Below, piece after piece: positions 8,736 through 18,463 of a stretch of 64,000 nucleotides of DNA. The notes below the pieces were generated by a model that was given only the letters and a program-made list of their open reading frames with translations, did not search any database and was not told where the DNA came from. Made by a program: the position numbers and the translations under genes. Location of the stretch: positions 62,001 to 126,000 of the forward strand of contig NZ_NEUF01000121.1 of assembly GCF_002910915.1 (NCBI RefSeq), given 5' to 3'. Origin of the DNA: Streptomyces sp. SM10 (lineage in GTDB: Bacteria > Actinomycetota > Actinomycetes > Streptomycetales > Streptomycetaceae). Position 1 is the first letter of the stretch. Each line of letters begins with the position of its first letter.

Positions 8736-11700
8736 GCGTAAGCGAGCCGAGGCCCGTGACCACGGCCGAGAACGACGAGCGGGCACCCTTGGGCCGCATC
8801 GCGGTGGTCGGCATCGCCTGCCGCTACCCTGACGCCGAGAACCCCGAACAGCTCTGGCAGAACGTGCTGGCGGGCCGCCGTGCCTTCCGGAAACTGCCCG
8901 ACCAGCGGATGCGCGCCGAGGACTACTACTCACCCGATCCCGCCGCGCCCGACCGCTTCTACAGCGCCAAGGCAGCGGTGATCGAGGGATTCGAGTTCGA
9001 CCGGGTCCGCTACCGGGTGGCGGGCAGCACCTTCCGCTCCACCGACATGACCCACTGGCTCGCCCTGGACACCGCGGCCCGCGCCCTGGAGGACGCCGGC
9101 TTCCCGTTCGGCGAGGGGCTGGCGGACGTCAACACCGGCGTCATCATCGGCAACACCCTCACCGGGGAGTTCAGCCGGGCCAATCTGATGCGGCTGCGCT
9201 GGCCGTACGTCCGTCGCACCGTCGGCGCCGCGCTGCGCGAGCAGGGCTGGGACGACGAGGCGCTCACCGCCTTCCTCGACAGCCTCGAACAGCGCTACAA
9301 GAGCGCCTTCCCGCCGATCGGCGAGGACACCCTGGCCGGCGGCCTCGCCAACACCATCGCCGGCCGCATCTGCAACCACTTCGACTTCAAGGGCGGCGGT
9401 TTCACCGTCGACGGCGCGTGCTCGTCCTCCCTGCTGTCGGTCTCCACCGCGTGCGACGCGCTGGCCCGCGGCACGATGGACGTGGCGGTGGCCGGCGGTG
9501 TGGACCTGAGCATCGACCCCTTCGAGGTGATCGGCTTCGCCAAGACCGGCGCGCTGGCCACCGGCGAGATGCGGGTCTACGACAAGGGCGCCAACGGCTT
9601 CTGGCCCGGCGAGGGCTGCGGCATGCTGGTCCTGATGCGGGACGAGGACGCCCGCGCGCAGGGCCGGTTCCGCTACGCCACCATCGCCGGCTGGGGCTAC
9701 TCCTCCGACGGGAAGGGCGGCATCACCCGGCCCGAGGCCAGCGGCCACCGACTCGCCATACGACGCGCTTACCGCACGGCCGGCTTCGGCATGGAGACCA
9801 TCGGCCTCCTGGAGGGCCACGGCACCGGAACGGCCGTCGGTGACGCCACCGAACTGCGCGCCTTCTCCGAGGCCCGCCGCGCCTCCGGGGCTCTCGCCCC
9901 GGCCGCCCTGGGCACCGTCAAGGGCAACTTCGGCCACACCAAGGCGGCGGCCGGGGTCGCCGGGCTCCTCAAGGCGATCCTCGCGGTCCGCCACCAGGTG
10001 ATCCCGCCCGCCACCAGCCACGTCGACCCGCATCCCGAACTCCTCGGCCCCGAGCCGGCGCTGCGGGTCCCGGACCGTGCCGAGCTGTGGCCCGAGGACA
10101 TGCCCATCCGGGCCGGGGTCTCCTCCATGGGCTTCGGCGGCATCAACGCCCACGTCGTGGTCGAGCACGCCGACGGCTTGCGGCGCAACGCCGTGCCGAG
10201 CGTCACCCGCAAACTGGTCGCCTCCCGGCAGGACGCCGAGCTGTTCCTGCTGGACGGCGCCGACCCGGAGGAACTGCGGGAGAAGGCGACCCGCCTCGCG
10301 GAGTTCTGTGCCCAGCTGTCGTACGCCGAACTCGGTGACCTGGCAGCCACGTTGCAGGGCGAGCTGGACGGCCGGCCGTTGCGCGCCGCGGTGCTCGTCG
10401 CCTCGCCCGAACAGGCCACCGAGCGGCTCACCGAGCTGGCCGGGCAACTGGCCGCCGGGGCCCGCTCGCTGCTGGACACCCAGGGGGGCGTCTTCCTGGG
10501 CAGCGCCGGATCGGCCCCCCGGATCGCCTTCCTCTTCCCCGGCCAGGGCGCCGGAAAGCGGGGCGACGGAGGCGCGCTGCGCCGCCGGTTCGCCGCCGTG
10601 GACGAGTTGTACGACCGGCTCTCGCTGCCCACCGACGGCGACCTGGTCGCCACCGACGTCGCCCAGCCCCGGATCGTGGCCGCCTCGGTCGCGGGCCTGC
10701 GGATCCTGGACATCCTCGGCATCGAGGCGGTCCGGGGCACCGGGCACAGCCTCGGGGAACTTACGGCCCTGCACTGGGCGGGCGCGATGGACGAGCCGAC
10801 CGTGCTGAGCGCGGCCGGCGCCCGTGGCCGGATCATGGCCGCGGCCAGCGACGGCGACGGCACGATGGCCGCGCTCGCGACCACCCCCGAACTCGCCGAG
10901 ACCCTGACCGCCGGCGAGCCGGTGGTGATCGCCGGCTACAACAGCCCGCGGCAGACCGTGGTGTCCGGCCCGGTCGCGGCGGTCGAACGAGTCTGCGCAC
11001 TGGCGGCCGGACAGGGCGTCGGCACGGCGAGGATCAATGTCTCTCATGCCTTCCACTCACCGGCCGTCGCCCCGGCCGCGGCCGGACTCGCCGAGCACCT
11101 GGCAACCGAGCGGTTCGGCCCGGTCGGCGAGGGACTGGTCTCCACCGTCACCGGCGGGCTGCTGCCCGCCGACACCGACGTGGTGGACCTGCTCACCCGC
11201 CAGGTACTTCAACCGGTCCGGTTCACCGAGGCGCTCCAGGAGATGGACGGCGAGGTGGACCTGCTGATCGAGGTCGGACCGGGCCACGTACTGAAGTCAC
11301 TGGCCGCCGAGATCCTGCCGGATGTGCCCGCGGTCGCCACTGAGGCGGACGCCCTGTCACTGACCGGGCTGCTCGGCACGGTCGCCGCCGCCTGGACGAT
11401 GGGCGCGCCGGTCCGGCACAGCCGGCTCTTCGCCGGGCGCTTCACCCGGCCGCTCCCGCTGGACAAGGAGTTCCTGTTCTTCGCCAGCCCCTGCGAGTCC
11501 AACGGCGAGGACTTCGTGCTGGAGCAGTCGATGCCGACCGCACTGCCCGAGCTCACCGCTCTCGCGGCCACCGCCGGCACCACGGCAGCCGACGGGGAGG
11601 ACGCCTCCAGCCTGGAAGTGCTGCTCCGGCTTGCCGCCGAGCGGGCCGAACTCCCGGTCGAAACGGTCGATCCGGCGGCCAACCCGCTCGACGAACTGCA

Positions 11701-14617
11701 CCTCAGCTCCATCACCGTCGGCCAGATCATGAACCAGGCCGCCCAGGAGCTGGGCATCTCCGCCCCCATGGTCACCACCGCGTTCGCCACCTCCACGCTG
11801 GGGCAACTCGCCGAACTCCTCGACGAGCTGTCAGAGCAGTCGCCCGACGACCACCAGCCGTCCGCCGCCCCCGGCGTCGCGAGCTGGGTACGCCCGTTCG
11901 TGGTCGATCTGACACCGGCCGAGCTGCCCGGCGGCCCCGCCGCCGGGCCCGGTGGCGACTGGGAGGTCTTCGCCTCCGACCGGCACCCGCTGGCCGGCCC
12001 GCTGGCCGGGAAGCTGCGCGCGACCGGGCCCGACGCGGGCGTCCTGCTCGCCCTGCCCCGCGACTGCGGTCAGGAGCACATCGGCCTGATGCTCGACGCC
12101 GCCCGAGCCGCACTCGACCCTGAACGGCGGGCCGCCGGAACCCGGCTGGTCGCCGTCGGCGACCGCAGGGGAGCGGCGGGCCTGGCCAAGACGCTGCACC
12201 TGGAGGCACCGGACATCCCGGTCACCGTCGTCACCCTGCCGTTGCCCGGGGACATGACGGCCGACGCCGCCGAACGGATCAGCGTCCGGATCACCGCGGA
12301 TGTCCTGGCCACCACCGGATTCAGTGAGGTGCACTACGACTCCGAGGGGGTGCGGCGGGAGCCGGTCCTGCGGGCGGTGGAGCTCGCGACGGACTCCACC
12401 CACCAGACGCTGGACGACGGCGACGTCCTGCTGATTACCGGCGGCGGCAAGGGCATCACCGCCGAGTGCGCCATCTCGCTGGCCGGGCAGAACGGCGCGG
12501 CGATCGGCCTGATGGGCCGCTCCGACCCCGCCGAGGACACCGAACTCGCGGACAACCTGGCCCGGATGGAGGCGGCGGGTGTCCGGGTGTACTACGCGCG
12601 GGCCGACGTCACCGACGTCGACCAGGTCAAGACCGCGGTCGGCGAGATCACCAAGGCGCTCGGCCCGGTCACCGGGCTGCTGCACGGTGCGGGCCGCAAC
12701 CAGCCGCAGGCACTCGCCAACCTGGACGAGGACTCGTTCCGCCGCACACTGGCCACCAAGATCGACGGCGTGGAGGCCGTGCTGGCCGCGATCGACCCGG
12801 CGGCGCTGCGGCTCTTCGTGACCTTCGGCAGCATCATCGGCCGGGCGGGACTGCGCGGCGAGGCGGACTACGCCACCGCCAACGACTGGCTCACCGAGTT
12901 GACCGTCCAGTTCCAGCAGGACTACCCCGACTGCCGCTGCCTGGCACTGGAGTGGTCGGTCTGGTCCGGTGCTGGCATGGGGGAGCGGCTGGGCGTCCTG
13001 GAGGGGCTGGTCCGCGAAGGCATCGAGCCGATCCCCGCCGACCAGGGCGTGGAACTGCTCGGCCGGCTGCTGGCCGACACCGGTGCCCCGCCGGCCCTGG
13101 TGGTGATGGGCCGGGCCGGCGGCCTGCCGACGCTCACCCTGGAGCAGCGCGAACCGCCGCTTCTGCGGTTCCTGGAACGCGTCCAGGTCCACTACCCCGG
13201 CATCGAACTGGTCGCGGACGCCGAACTCGGCGCCGGCGGCGACCTCTACCTGGCCGACCACCTGCTGGACGGCGACCTGCTCTTCCCCGCCGTCCTCGGC
13301 ATGGAGGCCATGACCCAGGTGGCCACCGCGTTGACCGGCCACCGGGACACGCCGGTGCTGGAGGACATGCGGTTTCTGCGGCCCATCGTGGTGCCGGTGA
13401 ACGGCACGACGACTCTGCGGGTGGCCGCCCTGGTCACCGGACCCGGCACCGTCGAGGCGGTCGTGCGCAGCAGTGAGACCGGCTTCCAGGCCGACCACTT
13501 CCGGGCCACCCTGCGCTTCGGCGTGCCGGAGCCGGTCGGTCACCCGGCGCCGGTCACCGACCAGGTGCCGCGGGTGCCGCTGGCCCCTGGTGAGCTGTAC
13601 GGGCCGGTGCTCTTCCAGGGCGACCGCTTCCAGCGGCTGCTCGGCTACCGGGACCTGGCCGCCAAGCACTGCCTGGCCGAGATCGACGACACTCCCCGGA
13701 ACGACTGGTTCGCCGCCTACCACCCGGACGAACTGGTACTGGCCGACCCCGGTACCCGCGACGCGCTCATGCACTCCATCCAGGCCTGCGTGCCCGACGC
13801 CACGCTGCTGCCAGTGAGCGTGGCACGGCTGCGTCTCGCGGCCCGGTCGGCGCAACACACCGGCCGACTGCTGTTCCTCGACGCTCGCGAGCGGTCCCGG
13901 GACGGCGACAGCTACCTCTACGACCTGGACGTCCGCGACGAGGAGGGCCGGCTGGTCGAGCGCTGGGAGGGCCTGCTGCTTCGGGCGGTGCGCAAGCAGG
14001 ACGGAGCCGGACCCTGGCTGCCGGCCCTGCTCGGCCCCTTCCTGGAACGGCGCGTCGAGGCGGCGCTCGGCCACCCGCTGCGGTGTGTCGTGCTGCCCGG
14101 AGGCCCGATGGGCGGGTCCTCGGTTGACGAGCGTCGGCAGCGCACCGCCCAGGCGGTGAGCTGGGCGCTGGGACGTACCACCGAGGTGCACCACCGGCCC
14201 GACGGACGGCCCGAACTGGCCGACATGCGACGGGTGTCCTCCTCGCACGCGGCGGGTGTCACCTTCGCCGTGGTCGCCGCCCAGGCCATCACCTGCGACG
14301 TCGAGGTGGCCGCCGAGCGGCCTGCCGAAGCGTGGGCGGCGCTGCTCGGCGCCGACGGCCTGGCGCTGGCACGGCTGCTCGCCGAGGGGCGGGGCGAGGC
14401 GCTGAGCCTGGCCGCCACCCGGGTGTGGGGCGCGGTGGAGACACTGCGCAAGGCGGGCCACGCGGTGGCCACGCTGAGTCTGGACGGCGACGCGGGACTG
14501 CCGGCCGGCTGGGTGGCCTTCCGCGGCGGCGCACACCGCATCACGTCCTTCGCGACCGCCCTGGAGGGCGTCGCCGATCCGGTGTCGTTCACCGTGCTGA
14601 CCGAGGGGACCCGATGA
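8732..14617 (+). CDS. pksE: Iterative enediyne polyketide synthase (KS-AT-ACP-KR-DH-PPTase)
   Basis: 1961 aa, the usual size for enediyne PKSs. It builds the linear conjugated polyene precursor of the enediyne core from malonyl-CoA. Domains in order: ketosynthase residues about 20-475 with catalytic Cys230 in DGACSSS and His motifs EGHGTGT and KGNFGHTKAAA; acyltransferase about 590-890 with FPGQGAGK and Ser673 in GHSLGE; ACP about 960-1030 with phosphopantetheine Ser at 992/993 in HLSSITVGQ; ketoreductase about 1230-1430 with nucleotide motif TGGGKGIT; dehydratase about 1480-1740; C-terminal phosphopantetheinyl transferase about 1760-1961 (DVEVA...). The PPTase fused to the PKS is diagnostic of this family. 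All key residues seen appear intact. Overlapping starts tie it to unbU and to the thioesterase. Confidence 0.97.
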   Translation: MSVSEPRPVTTAENDERAPLGRIAVVGIACRYPDAENPEQLWQNVLAGRRAFRKLPDQRMRAEDYYSPDPAAPDRFYSAKAAVIEGFEFDRVRYRVAGSTFRSTDMTHWLALDTAARALEDAGFPFGEGLADVNTGVIIGNTLTGEFSRANLMRLRWPYVRRTVGAALREQGWDDEALTAFLDSLEQRYKSAFPPIGEDTLAGGLANTIAGRICNHFDFKGGGFTVDGACSSSLLSVSTACDALARGTMDVAVAGGVDLSIDPFEVIGFAKTGALATGEMRVYDKGANGFWPGEGCGMLVLMRDEDARAQGRFRYATIAGWGYSSDGKGGITRPEASGHRLAIRRAYRTAGFGMETIGLLEGHGTGTAVGDATELRAFSEARRASGALAPAALGTVKGNFGHTKAAAGVAGLLKAILAVRHQVIPPATSHVDPHPELLGPEPALRVPDRAELWPEDMPIRAGVSSMGFGGINAHVVVEHADGLRRNAVPSVTRKLVASRQDAELFLLDGADPEELREKATRLAEFCAQLSYAELGDLAATLQGELDGRPLRAAVLVASPEQATERLTELAGQLAAGARSLLDTQGGVFLGSAGSAPRIAFLFPGQGAGKRGDGGALRRRFAAVDELYDRLSLPTDGDLVATDVAQPRIVAASVAGLRILDILGIEAVRGTGHSLGELTALHWAGAMDEPTVLSAAGARGRIMAAASDGDGTMAALATTPELAETLTAGEPVVIAGYNSPRQTVVSGPVAAVERVCALAAGQGVGTARINVSHAFHSPAVAPAAAGLAEHLATERFGPVGEGLVSTVTGGLLPADTDVVDLLTRQVLQPVRFTEALQEMDGEVDLLIEVGPGHVLKSLAAEILPDVPAVATEADALSLTGLLGTVAAAWTMGAPVRHSRLFAGRFTRPLPLDKEFLFFASPCESNGEDFVLEQSMPTALPELTALAATAGTTAADGEDASSLEVLLRLAAERAELPVETVDPAANPLDELHLSSITVGQIMNQAAQELGISAPMVTTAFATSTLGQLAELLDELSEQSPDDHQPSAAPGVASWVRPFVVDLTPAELPGGPAAGPGGDWEVFASDRHPLAGPLAGKLRATGPDAGVLLALPRDCGQEHIGLMLDAARAALDPERRAAGTRLVAVGDRRGAAGLAKTLHLEAPDIPVTVVTLPLPGDMTADAAERISVRITADVLATTGFSEVHYDSEGVRREPVLRAVELATDSTHQTLDDGDVLLITGGGKGITAECAISLAGQNGAAIGLMGRSDPAEDTELADNLARMEAAGVRVYYARADVTDVDQVKTAVGEITKALGPVTGLLHGAGRNQPQALANLDEDSFRRTLATKIDGVEAVLAAIDPAALRLFVTFGSIIGRAGLRGEADYATANDWLTELTVQFQQDYPDCRCLALEWSVWSGAGMGERLGVLEGLVREGIEPIPADQGVELLGRLLADTGAPPALVVMGRAGGLPTLTLEQREPPLLRFLERVQVHYPGIELVADAELGAGGDLYLADHLLDGDLLFPAVLGMEAMTQVATALTGHRDTPVLEDMRFLRPIVVPVNGTTTLRVAALVTGPGTVEAVVRSSETGFQADHFRATLRFGVPEPVGHPAPVTDQVPRVPLAPGELYGPVLFQGDRFQRLLGYRDLAAKHCLAEIDDTPRNDWFAAYHPDELVLADPGTRDALMHSIQACVPDATLLPVSVARLRLAARSAQHTGRLLFLDARERSRDGDSYLYDLDVRDEEGRLVERWEGLLLRAVRKQDGAGPWLPALLGPFLERRVEAALGHPLRCVVLPGGPMGGSSVDERRQRTAQAVSWALGRTTEVHHRPDGRPELADMRRVSSSHAAGVTFAVVAAQAITCDVEVAAERPAEAWAALLGADGLALARLLAEGRGEALSLAATRVWGAVETLRKAGHAVATLSLDGDAGLPAGWVAFRGGAHRITSFATALEGVADPVSFTVLTEGTR

Positions 14618-15090
14618 CGCAACCGGACTACTACGAGTACCGCCACCTGGTCGGCTTCGAGGAGACCAACCTCGTCGGCAACGTCTACTACGTCAACTAC
14701 CTCCGCTGGCAGGGCCGCTGCCGGGAGATGTTCCTGCGCGACCGGGCTCCCGACGTGCTCGCCGACATCCGGGCCGACCTCAAGCTGTTCACCCTGAAGG
14801 TGGACTGCGAGTTCTTCGCCGAGATCACCGCCTTCGACGAACTGTCCATCCGGATGCGGCTGCTGGACCTCACACAGACCCAGGTCGCCTTCACCTTCGA
14901 CTACGTGCGGCTCGGGCCTGACGGAAGCGAAACCCTGGTCGCGCGCGGGCAGCAGAGGATCGCCTGCATGCGCGGCCCCAACACCGACACCCGCCCGACC
15001 AGGGTCCCCGAGCCGCTGCGGCTCGCCCTGGTTCCTTACAGCGTCTCTGGTACGGCGTCCTCCCGGACGCTCACCACTACTGCGGGGTGA
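14614..15090 (+). CDS. Enediyne hot-dog thioesterase (E10, CalE7/DynE7/SgcE10-like)
   Basis: 158 aa single hot-dog domain. The N-terminal block GFEETNLVGNVYYVNYLRW is the signature of the enediyne E10 family; the family uses an Arg (here in LRWQGRCRE) rather than an acidic catalytic residue. It releases the polyene from the PKS ACP. The gene overlaps the PKS stop by 4 bases (ATGA), as in other enediyne clusters. Length and motifs match the family fully. Confidence 0.95.
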   Translation: MTQPDYYEYRHLVGFEETNLVGNVYYVNYLRWQGRCREMFLRDRAPDVLADIRADLKLFTLKVDCEFFAEITAFDELSIRMRLLDLTQTQVAFTFDYVRLGPDGSETLVARGQQRIACMRGPNTDTRPTRVPEPLRLALVPYSVSGTASSRTLTTTAG

Positions 15091-15665
15091 TCCACATGTC
15101 CATCGTCCCATCCGCCTCTGTTCCGCTGCCCGGTCCGCTCGACCTGCCGCCACTTCCCGCGGAGGCGCCCGAGGCGGACATCCATGACCGTCGCGCACTG
15201 CGCGGGGTGCTGGGGCGTTTCGCCACCGGGGTGACCGTACTGACCGCGGGACGCGACGCGCCGCGCGGCATGACCGCCAACTCCTTCACCTCCGTCTCCC
15301 TCGAACCGGCCCAGGTGCTGGTGTGCGTCGTGAAGTCGGCGGCCATCCATCAACTCGTCCTGGCCGAAAAGGCTTTCGCGGTCTCGGTGCTCAGCCGGGA
15401 CCAGGAATGGGTGGCCCGCCACTTCGCCGACCACTCACGCCCGCGCGGTGCGGCGGAGTTCGCCGGCATCGACCACGAACCCGGCCGGCACACCGGAGCC
15501 CCCGTGCTGGGCCACGTCCAGGCATGGCTGGAGTGCCGGCTCAGCGCCATCCACGACGGGGGTGACCACACCATCTTCGTGGGCTCGGTACTGGGCGCGG
15601 GCAATGCGTCGGGCGAGGACCCGCTGCTCTTCCTGGGCGGGGCCTTCCGCCGCGTCGCCGCCTGA
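15087..15665 (+). CDS. Flavin reductase (E6-like), partner for flavin monooxygenases
   Basis: 192 aa flavin reductase-like FMN-binding protein. The hallmark segments are GRFATGVTVLTA, MTANSFTSVSLEP and FAVSVLS, with a distal His (DGGDHTIFVG). It would supply reduced FAD/FMN to a two-component monooxygenase. Enediyne clusters such as that of C-1027 carry such an E6 protein. The GTG at 15087 overlaps the thioesterase stop and keeps the coupled pattern of the operon; an ATG at 15096 is an alternative. It ends the rightward core operon and is followed by two hairpins. Confidence 0.88.
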   Translation: MIHMSIVPSASVPLPGPLDLPPLPAEAPEADIHDRRALRGVLGRFATGVTVLTAGRDAPRGMTANSFTSVSLEPAQVLVCVVKSAAIHQLVLAEKAFAVSVLSRDQEWVARHFADHSRPRGAAEFAGIDHEPGRHTGAPVLGHVQAWLECRLSAIHDGGDHTIFVGSVLGAGNASGEDPLLFLGGAFRRVAA

Positions 15666-15681
15666 CCCCGGTTAGAGCAGA

Positions 15682-15710
15682 AAGCCCGGCCGACTGCCCC
15701 GGCCGGGCTT
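15682..15710. terminator. Perfect hairpin after the core PKS operon
   Basis: Arms AAGCCCGGCC and GGCCGGGCTT pair perfectly around a 9-base loop, 17 bases after the flavin reductase stop. The A-rich/T-rich outer ends make it usable in both directions between convergent operons. Confidence 0.8.
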
Positions 15711-15755
15711 CCCGCGTCGCCCGCCGCACCTCGCGGCGGACTCCGGAACGCGAAC

Positions 15756-15788
15756 GGCCGCCCCGGGCTACTGCTGCCCGGGGCGGCC
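15756..15788. terminator. Second perfect hairpin between convergent operons
   Basis: Arms GGCCGCCCCGGGC and GCCCGGGGCGGCC (13 bp) flank a 7-base loop, 31 bases beyond the P450 stop at 15820. It probably ends the leftward UnbL-P450 transcript; together with the previous hairpin it insulates the two operons. Confidence 0.75.
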
Positions 15789-15819
15789 ATCGGCGTGGCC
15801 GATCCTTCCTGGCACGCCG

Positions 15820-17217
15820 TCAGTTCCGCGCCTCCACGGTCATCGGCAGGCCGCCCTTGACCCGCAGGGTCAGCATCGGCTCGGCCCGCACCTTGTGGCC
15901 CGGGGGGACCGAGAGCCGCAGCCGGCGCAGCAGGACGGCGAGCACCACCGTGGCCTCCATCATCCCCAGGCTGCTGCCGACACAGACCCGCGGTCCCGCA
16001 CCGAACGGTACGTAGCTGTACCGGTGCCGGCTCGCGGAGCGGCCCGTGGCGAACCGTTCCGGGTCGAACCGGTCCGGGTCCTCCCAGAAGTCCGGGTGCC
16101 GGTGCAGTGTGTAGGGGCACAGCACCACATCGGCGCCGGCCGGCACCCGGTAGCCGCCGATCTCGTCCTCCGCGAGCGCCCTGCGCGGCAGCAGCCACAC
16201 CGCCGGGTACAGCCGCATCACCTCCTGGAGCACCATCGACGTGTACGTGAGCCGGTGGAAGTCCTCGATGGTCGGCAGCCGGTCGCCCAGCACCTCGTCG
16301 ACCTCGGCGCGTACCCGGTCGCCCGCCTCGGGGTGCCGGTCCAGCAGATACAGCGTCCAGTTGAGGGTACTGGCGGTGGTGTCGTGCCCGGCGAGCAGCA
16401 GGGTGATCAGCTCGTCGCGCATCCGGTTCTGCCGGACCGTCGGATCCCGCTCGTCGGCCGTCGCGTCGATGAGGCGCGAGAGTACGTCGTCGCGGGTGCC
16501 GTCGGAAGCCGGATGCTGTTCCCGCTCCTGGGCGAGCGCGGCCACGATGCGGTTCAGTTCGGCCCGCGCCCTGCGGAACCGCAGCTGCAGGGGCAGCGGT
16601 ACCCAGGTTGGCACCGAACTCAGGCTCATCATCTCGAAGACGGCCTGGTTCTGGACGACTTCGAAGGCCTCGCCGATGGACTCGTACGCGCCCAGGTCTG
16701 CGTCCAGCAGCGAGCGGCCGAGCACCCCGAGGGTGAGCCCGGTCATCTCCTGCCGGATGTCCACCGTTCCCGCGCCCGCCGACAGCCTCAGCCGGTCGGC
16801 CAGCAGCAGCGCCTCCTCGCCGATGGTCCCGATCTGCCGGTTGATCCGGCGCGGCTGGAACACCGGCTGGATCACCTTGCGCTGGGCACGCCACAGCGGG
16901 CCCTCACTGGTCAGCAGGCCGTCGCCGAGCGCGCGGCGGGCGTGCACCAGGCCGATGCCCTTGTGGTAGTTGGCGCTGTTGTCGGTCAGCACCCGGCGGA
17001 TGTGGTCGGGGTGGTTGAAGAAGTACAGGGTCTTGGGGCCGAGCGGCAGCCGTACCGCGTCCCCATAGGTGGCCGCCGCCTCGGTCATCACTGTCAGCCG
17101 GTCGGAGGCCATCCGTGCCAGCAGCACCGGGGTGGCGGCCCGCGACGGCCCCGGTGGCCGCCGCGGCCGGCCGCCGCTCGGCAGGGCCGGGGCCGGTACC
17201 GAGTCCACGCCGTTCAT
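15820..17217 (-). CDS. Cytochrome P450 monooxygenase
   Basis: 465 aa, complete. I-helix oxygen-binding motif AGHDTTAS, ExxR motif (LQEVMRLYP), and heme-binding loop FGAGPRVCVG with the axial Cys at about residue 412. The overall layout is closer to E-class (CYP102/CYP4-like) than to short bacterial macrolide P450s. It hydroxylates or desaturates a hydrophobic substrate, plausibly the enediyne polyene core (an E7-like role, inferred). The ATG start at 17217 overlaps the UnbL stop (ATGA), so it is co-translated with the DUF1702 protein. A partner ferredoxin is not seen in the window. Confidence 0.92.
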   Translation of the reverse strand: MNGVDSVPAPALPSGGRPRRPPGPSRAATPVLLARMASDRLTVMTEAAATYGDAVRLPLGPKTLYFFNHPDHIRRVLTDNSANYHKGIGLVHARRALGDGLLTSEGPLWRAQRKVIQPVFQPRRINRQIGTIGEEALLLADRLRLSAGAGTVDIRQEMTGLTLGVLGRSLLDADLGAYESIGEAFEVVQNQAVFEMMSLSSVPTWVPLPLQLRFRRARAELNRIVAALAQEREQHPASDGTRDDVLSRLIDATADERDPTVRQNRMRDELITLLLAGHDTTASTLNWTLYLLDRHPEAGDRVRAEVDEVLGDRLPTIEDFHRLTYTSMVLQEVMRLYPAVWLLPRRALAEDEIGGYRVPAGADVVLCPYTLHRHPDFWEDPDRFDPERFATGRSASRHRYSYVPFGAGPRVCVGSSLGMMEATVVLAVLLRRLRLSVPPGHKVRAEPMLTLRVKGGLPMTVEARN

Positions 17218-18197
17218 GCCCGCGCCTCGGGGGCGTCGCTGGAGACCCGCTCGGCGATCTCCCGGCGCCATACCTCGTACGCCGTCAGCCGGCCGTCCAC
17301 GACGGGATCAGGCCGGGCTCGCGAGCAGACTTCGGTGGCCTGCTGCGGGGTCATACCGCAGAGCAGTTGCGCGGCCATCTCGGTGTGCGGTGTCAGCAGT
17401 CCGGACTCCACCCGGGTGGTCGAGGCGAAGGCGATGCCCTGGGCGAGTTGCGGCCGGTAGTGGCCGGCCCGTTCGAGCAGGTACAGCAGCTCGGCCTCGG
17501 AGGCACCGCCGGCGTAGCAGGCGGCCAGGCCGACCCCGCTGTAGAGGTCGGCACGCCGGTCGGCCGCGAAGCTGTCCACCAGGTCGGAGACCACGGCCGG
17601 GTCGGTGCCGCCGATGAACCAGAGCGCCCGCCCGATGCCCTGGTCGACGGCGTGCCCGGCATACCGCCGGGTCTCGTCGCCGGGCCACCGGAAGGACGGG
17701 TCCCGGTACTGCTCGCGCACATAGCGCTGGGTACGGAAGTAGGCCTGGTGGAACCCGTATCCGTCCAGTGCCAGCCAGCGCAGCAGTGGGTCGGTGGGCG
17801 CGATGGACGCCCACCGGAAGCGGGGCAGCCGGGCCATCGACCAGCCGACACCGACGTGCACCATGTAGCGGTGCGGGGCGCCATGTCCCGCCAGGAAGGC
17901 GGCCACCCGGCCGTTGCCGGGTACCGGAAGTCCGTCCAGCATGGCCAGTCCCATCGCCGCGCCCTCGTAGGCGAAGCCGCGGAACCGCACCGGGACCTGT
18001 TCCAGCCGCTGGTGCGTCTCGTCCTGGTCTCGTGCCTCGACGGCGAACGCGTACCCGTCGAGGAAGGTCGCCCCGACCGTTTCGAGCGTCTCCCGCGCCT
18101 CGGGGCTCTTCTCGTGGAAGCCTCGGGTCGACAGCTTGGTCTCGTTGTGGCTCGGTGTCATCAGACGGCGCCTGACCGCTCGCCAGCTCGCGCTCAT
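17214..18197 (-). CDS. unbL: DUF1702 family enediyne protein UnbL/E3
   Basis: 327 aa. The start at 18197 follows GGAGGG on the coding strand, and the protein opens MSASWRAVRRRLM. It contains the DUF1702 pattern of a Gly/Tyr-rich soluble protein (RFRGFAYEGAAMGLAMLD near residues 55-72; HVGVGWSMARL; YDGYGFHQAYF-like block). DUF1702 proteins are the E3/UnbL members of the enediyne cassette; biochemical role unknown. Unusually it is not at the head of the unbV-unbU-pksE operon but in a convergent operon with the P450. Confidence 0.88.
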   Translation of the reverse strand: MSASWRAVRRRLMTPSHNETKLSTRGFHEKSPEARETLETVGATFLDGYAFAVEARDQDETHQRLEQVPVRFRGFAYEGAAMGLAMLDGLPVPGNGRVAAFLAGHGAPHRYMVHVGVGWSMARLPRFRWASIAPTDPLLRWLALDGYGFHQAYFRTQRYVREQYRDPSFRWPGDETRRYAGHAVDQGIGRALWFIGGTDPAVVSDLVDSFAADRRADLYSGVGLAACYAGGASEAELLYLLERAGHYRPQLAQGIAFASTTRVESGLLTPHTEMAAQLLCGMTPQQATEVCSRARPDPVVDGRLTAYEVWRREIAERVSSDAPEARA

Positions 18198-18463
18198 CGT
18201 TGCCCTCCAGCCCGCCGCGCGCCCGGACGGCCGCAGCTCTCCGGTTACATGCTCCGGTTCCGCGGCCCGCCGTACTACTTCTGCCGTGCCGGCACCGGGC
18301 AATTCAGGAGTAGGCACGGAACGGGTCGGGTCCCGACAATCAGTCGCGTCGCCCGCACGTCCCGGCACCGAGGTCTCGCATGCGGCCGTCCCGAACGTGA
18401 GCGGTTGCCTGCGAGACCTCGTGCACCAGTTCCGGCACCACCCCACCCCAGAGGAGGCCTCAC

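Noticed and set aside
11831..14536. 900-codon antisense frame opposite the PKS
   Set aside because: Pure shadow of the PKS third-position bias, with His/Gln/Arg-rich low-information sequence.
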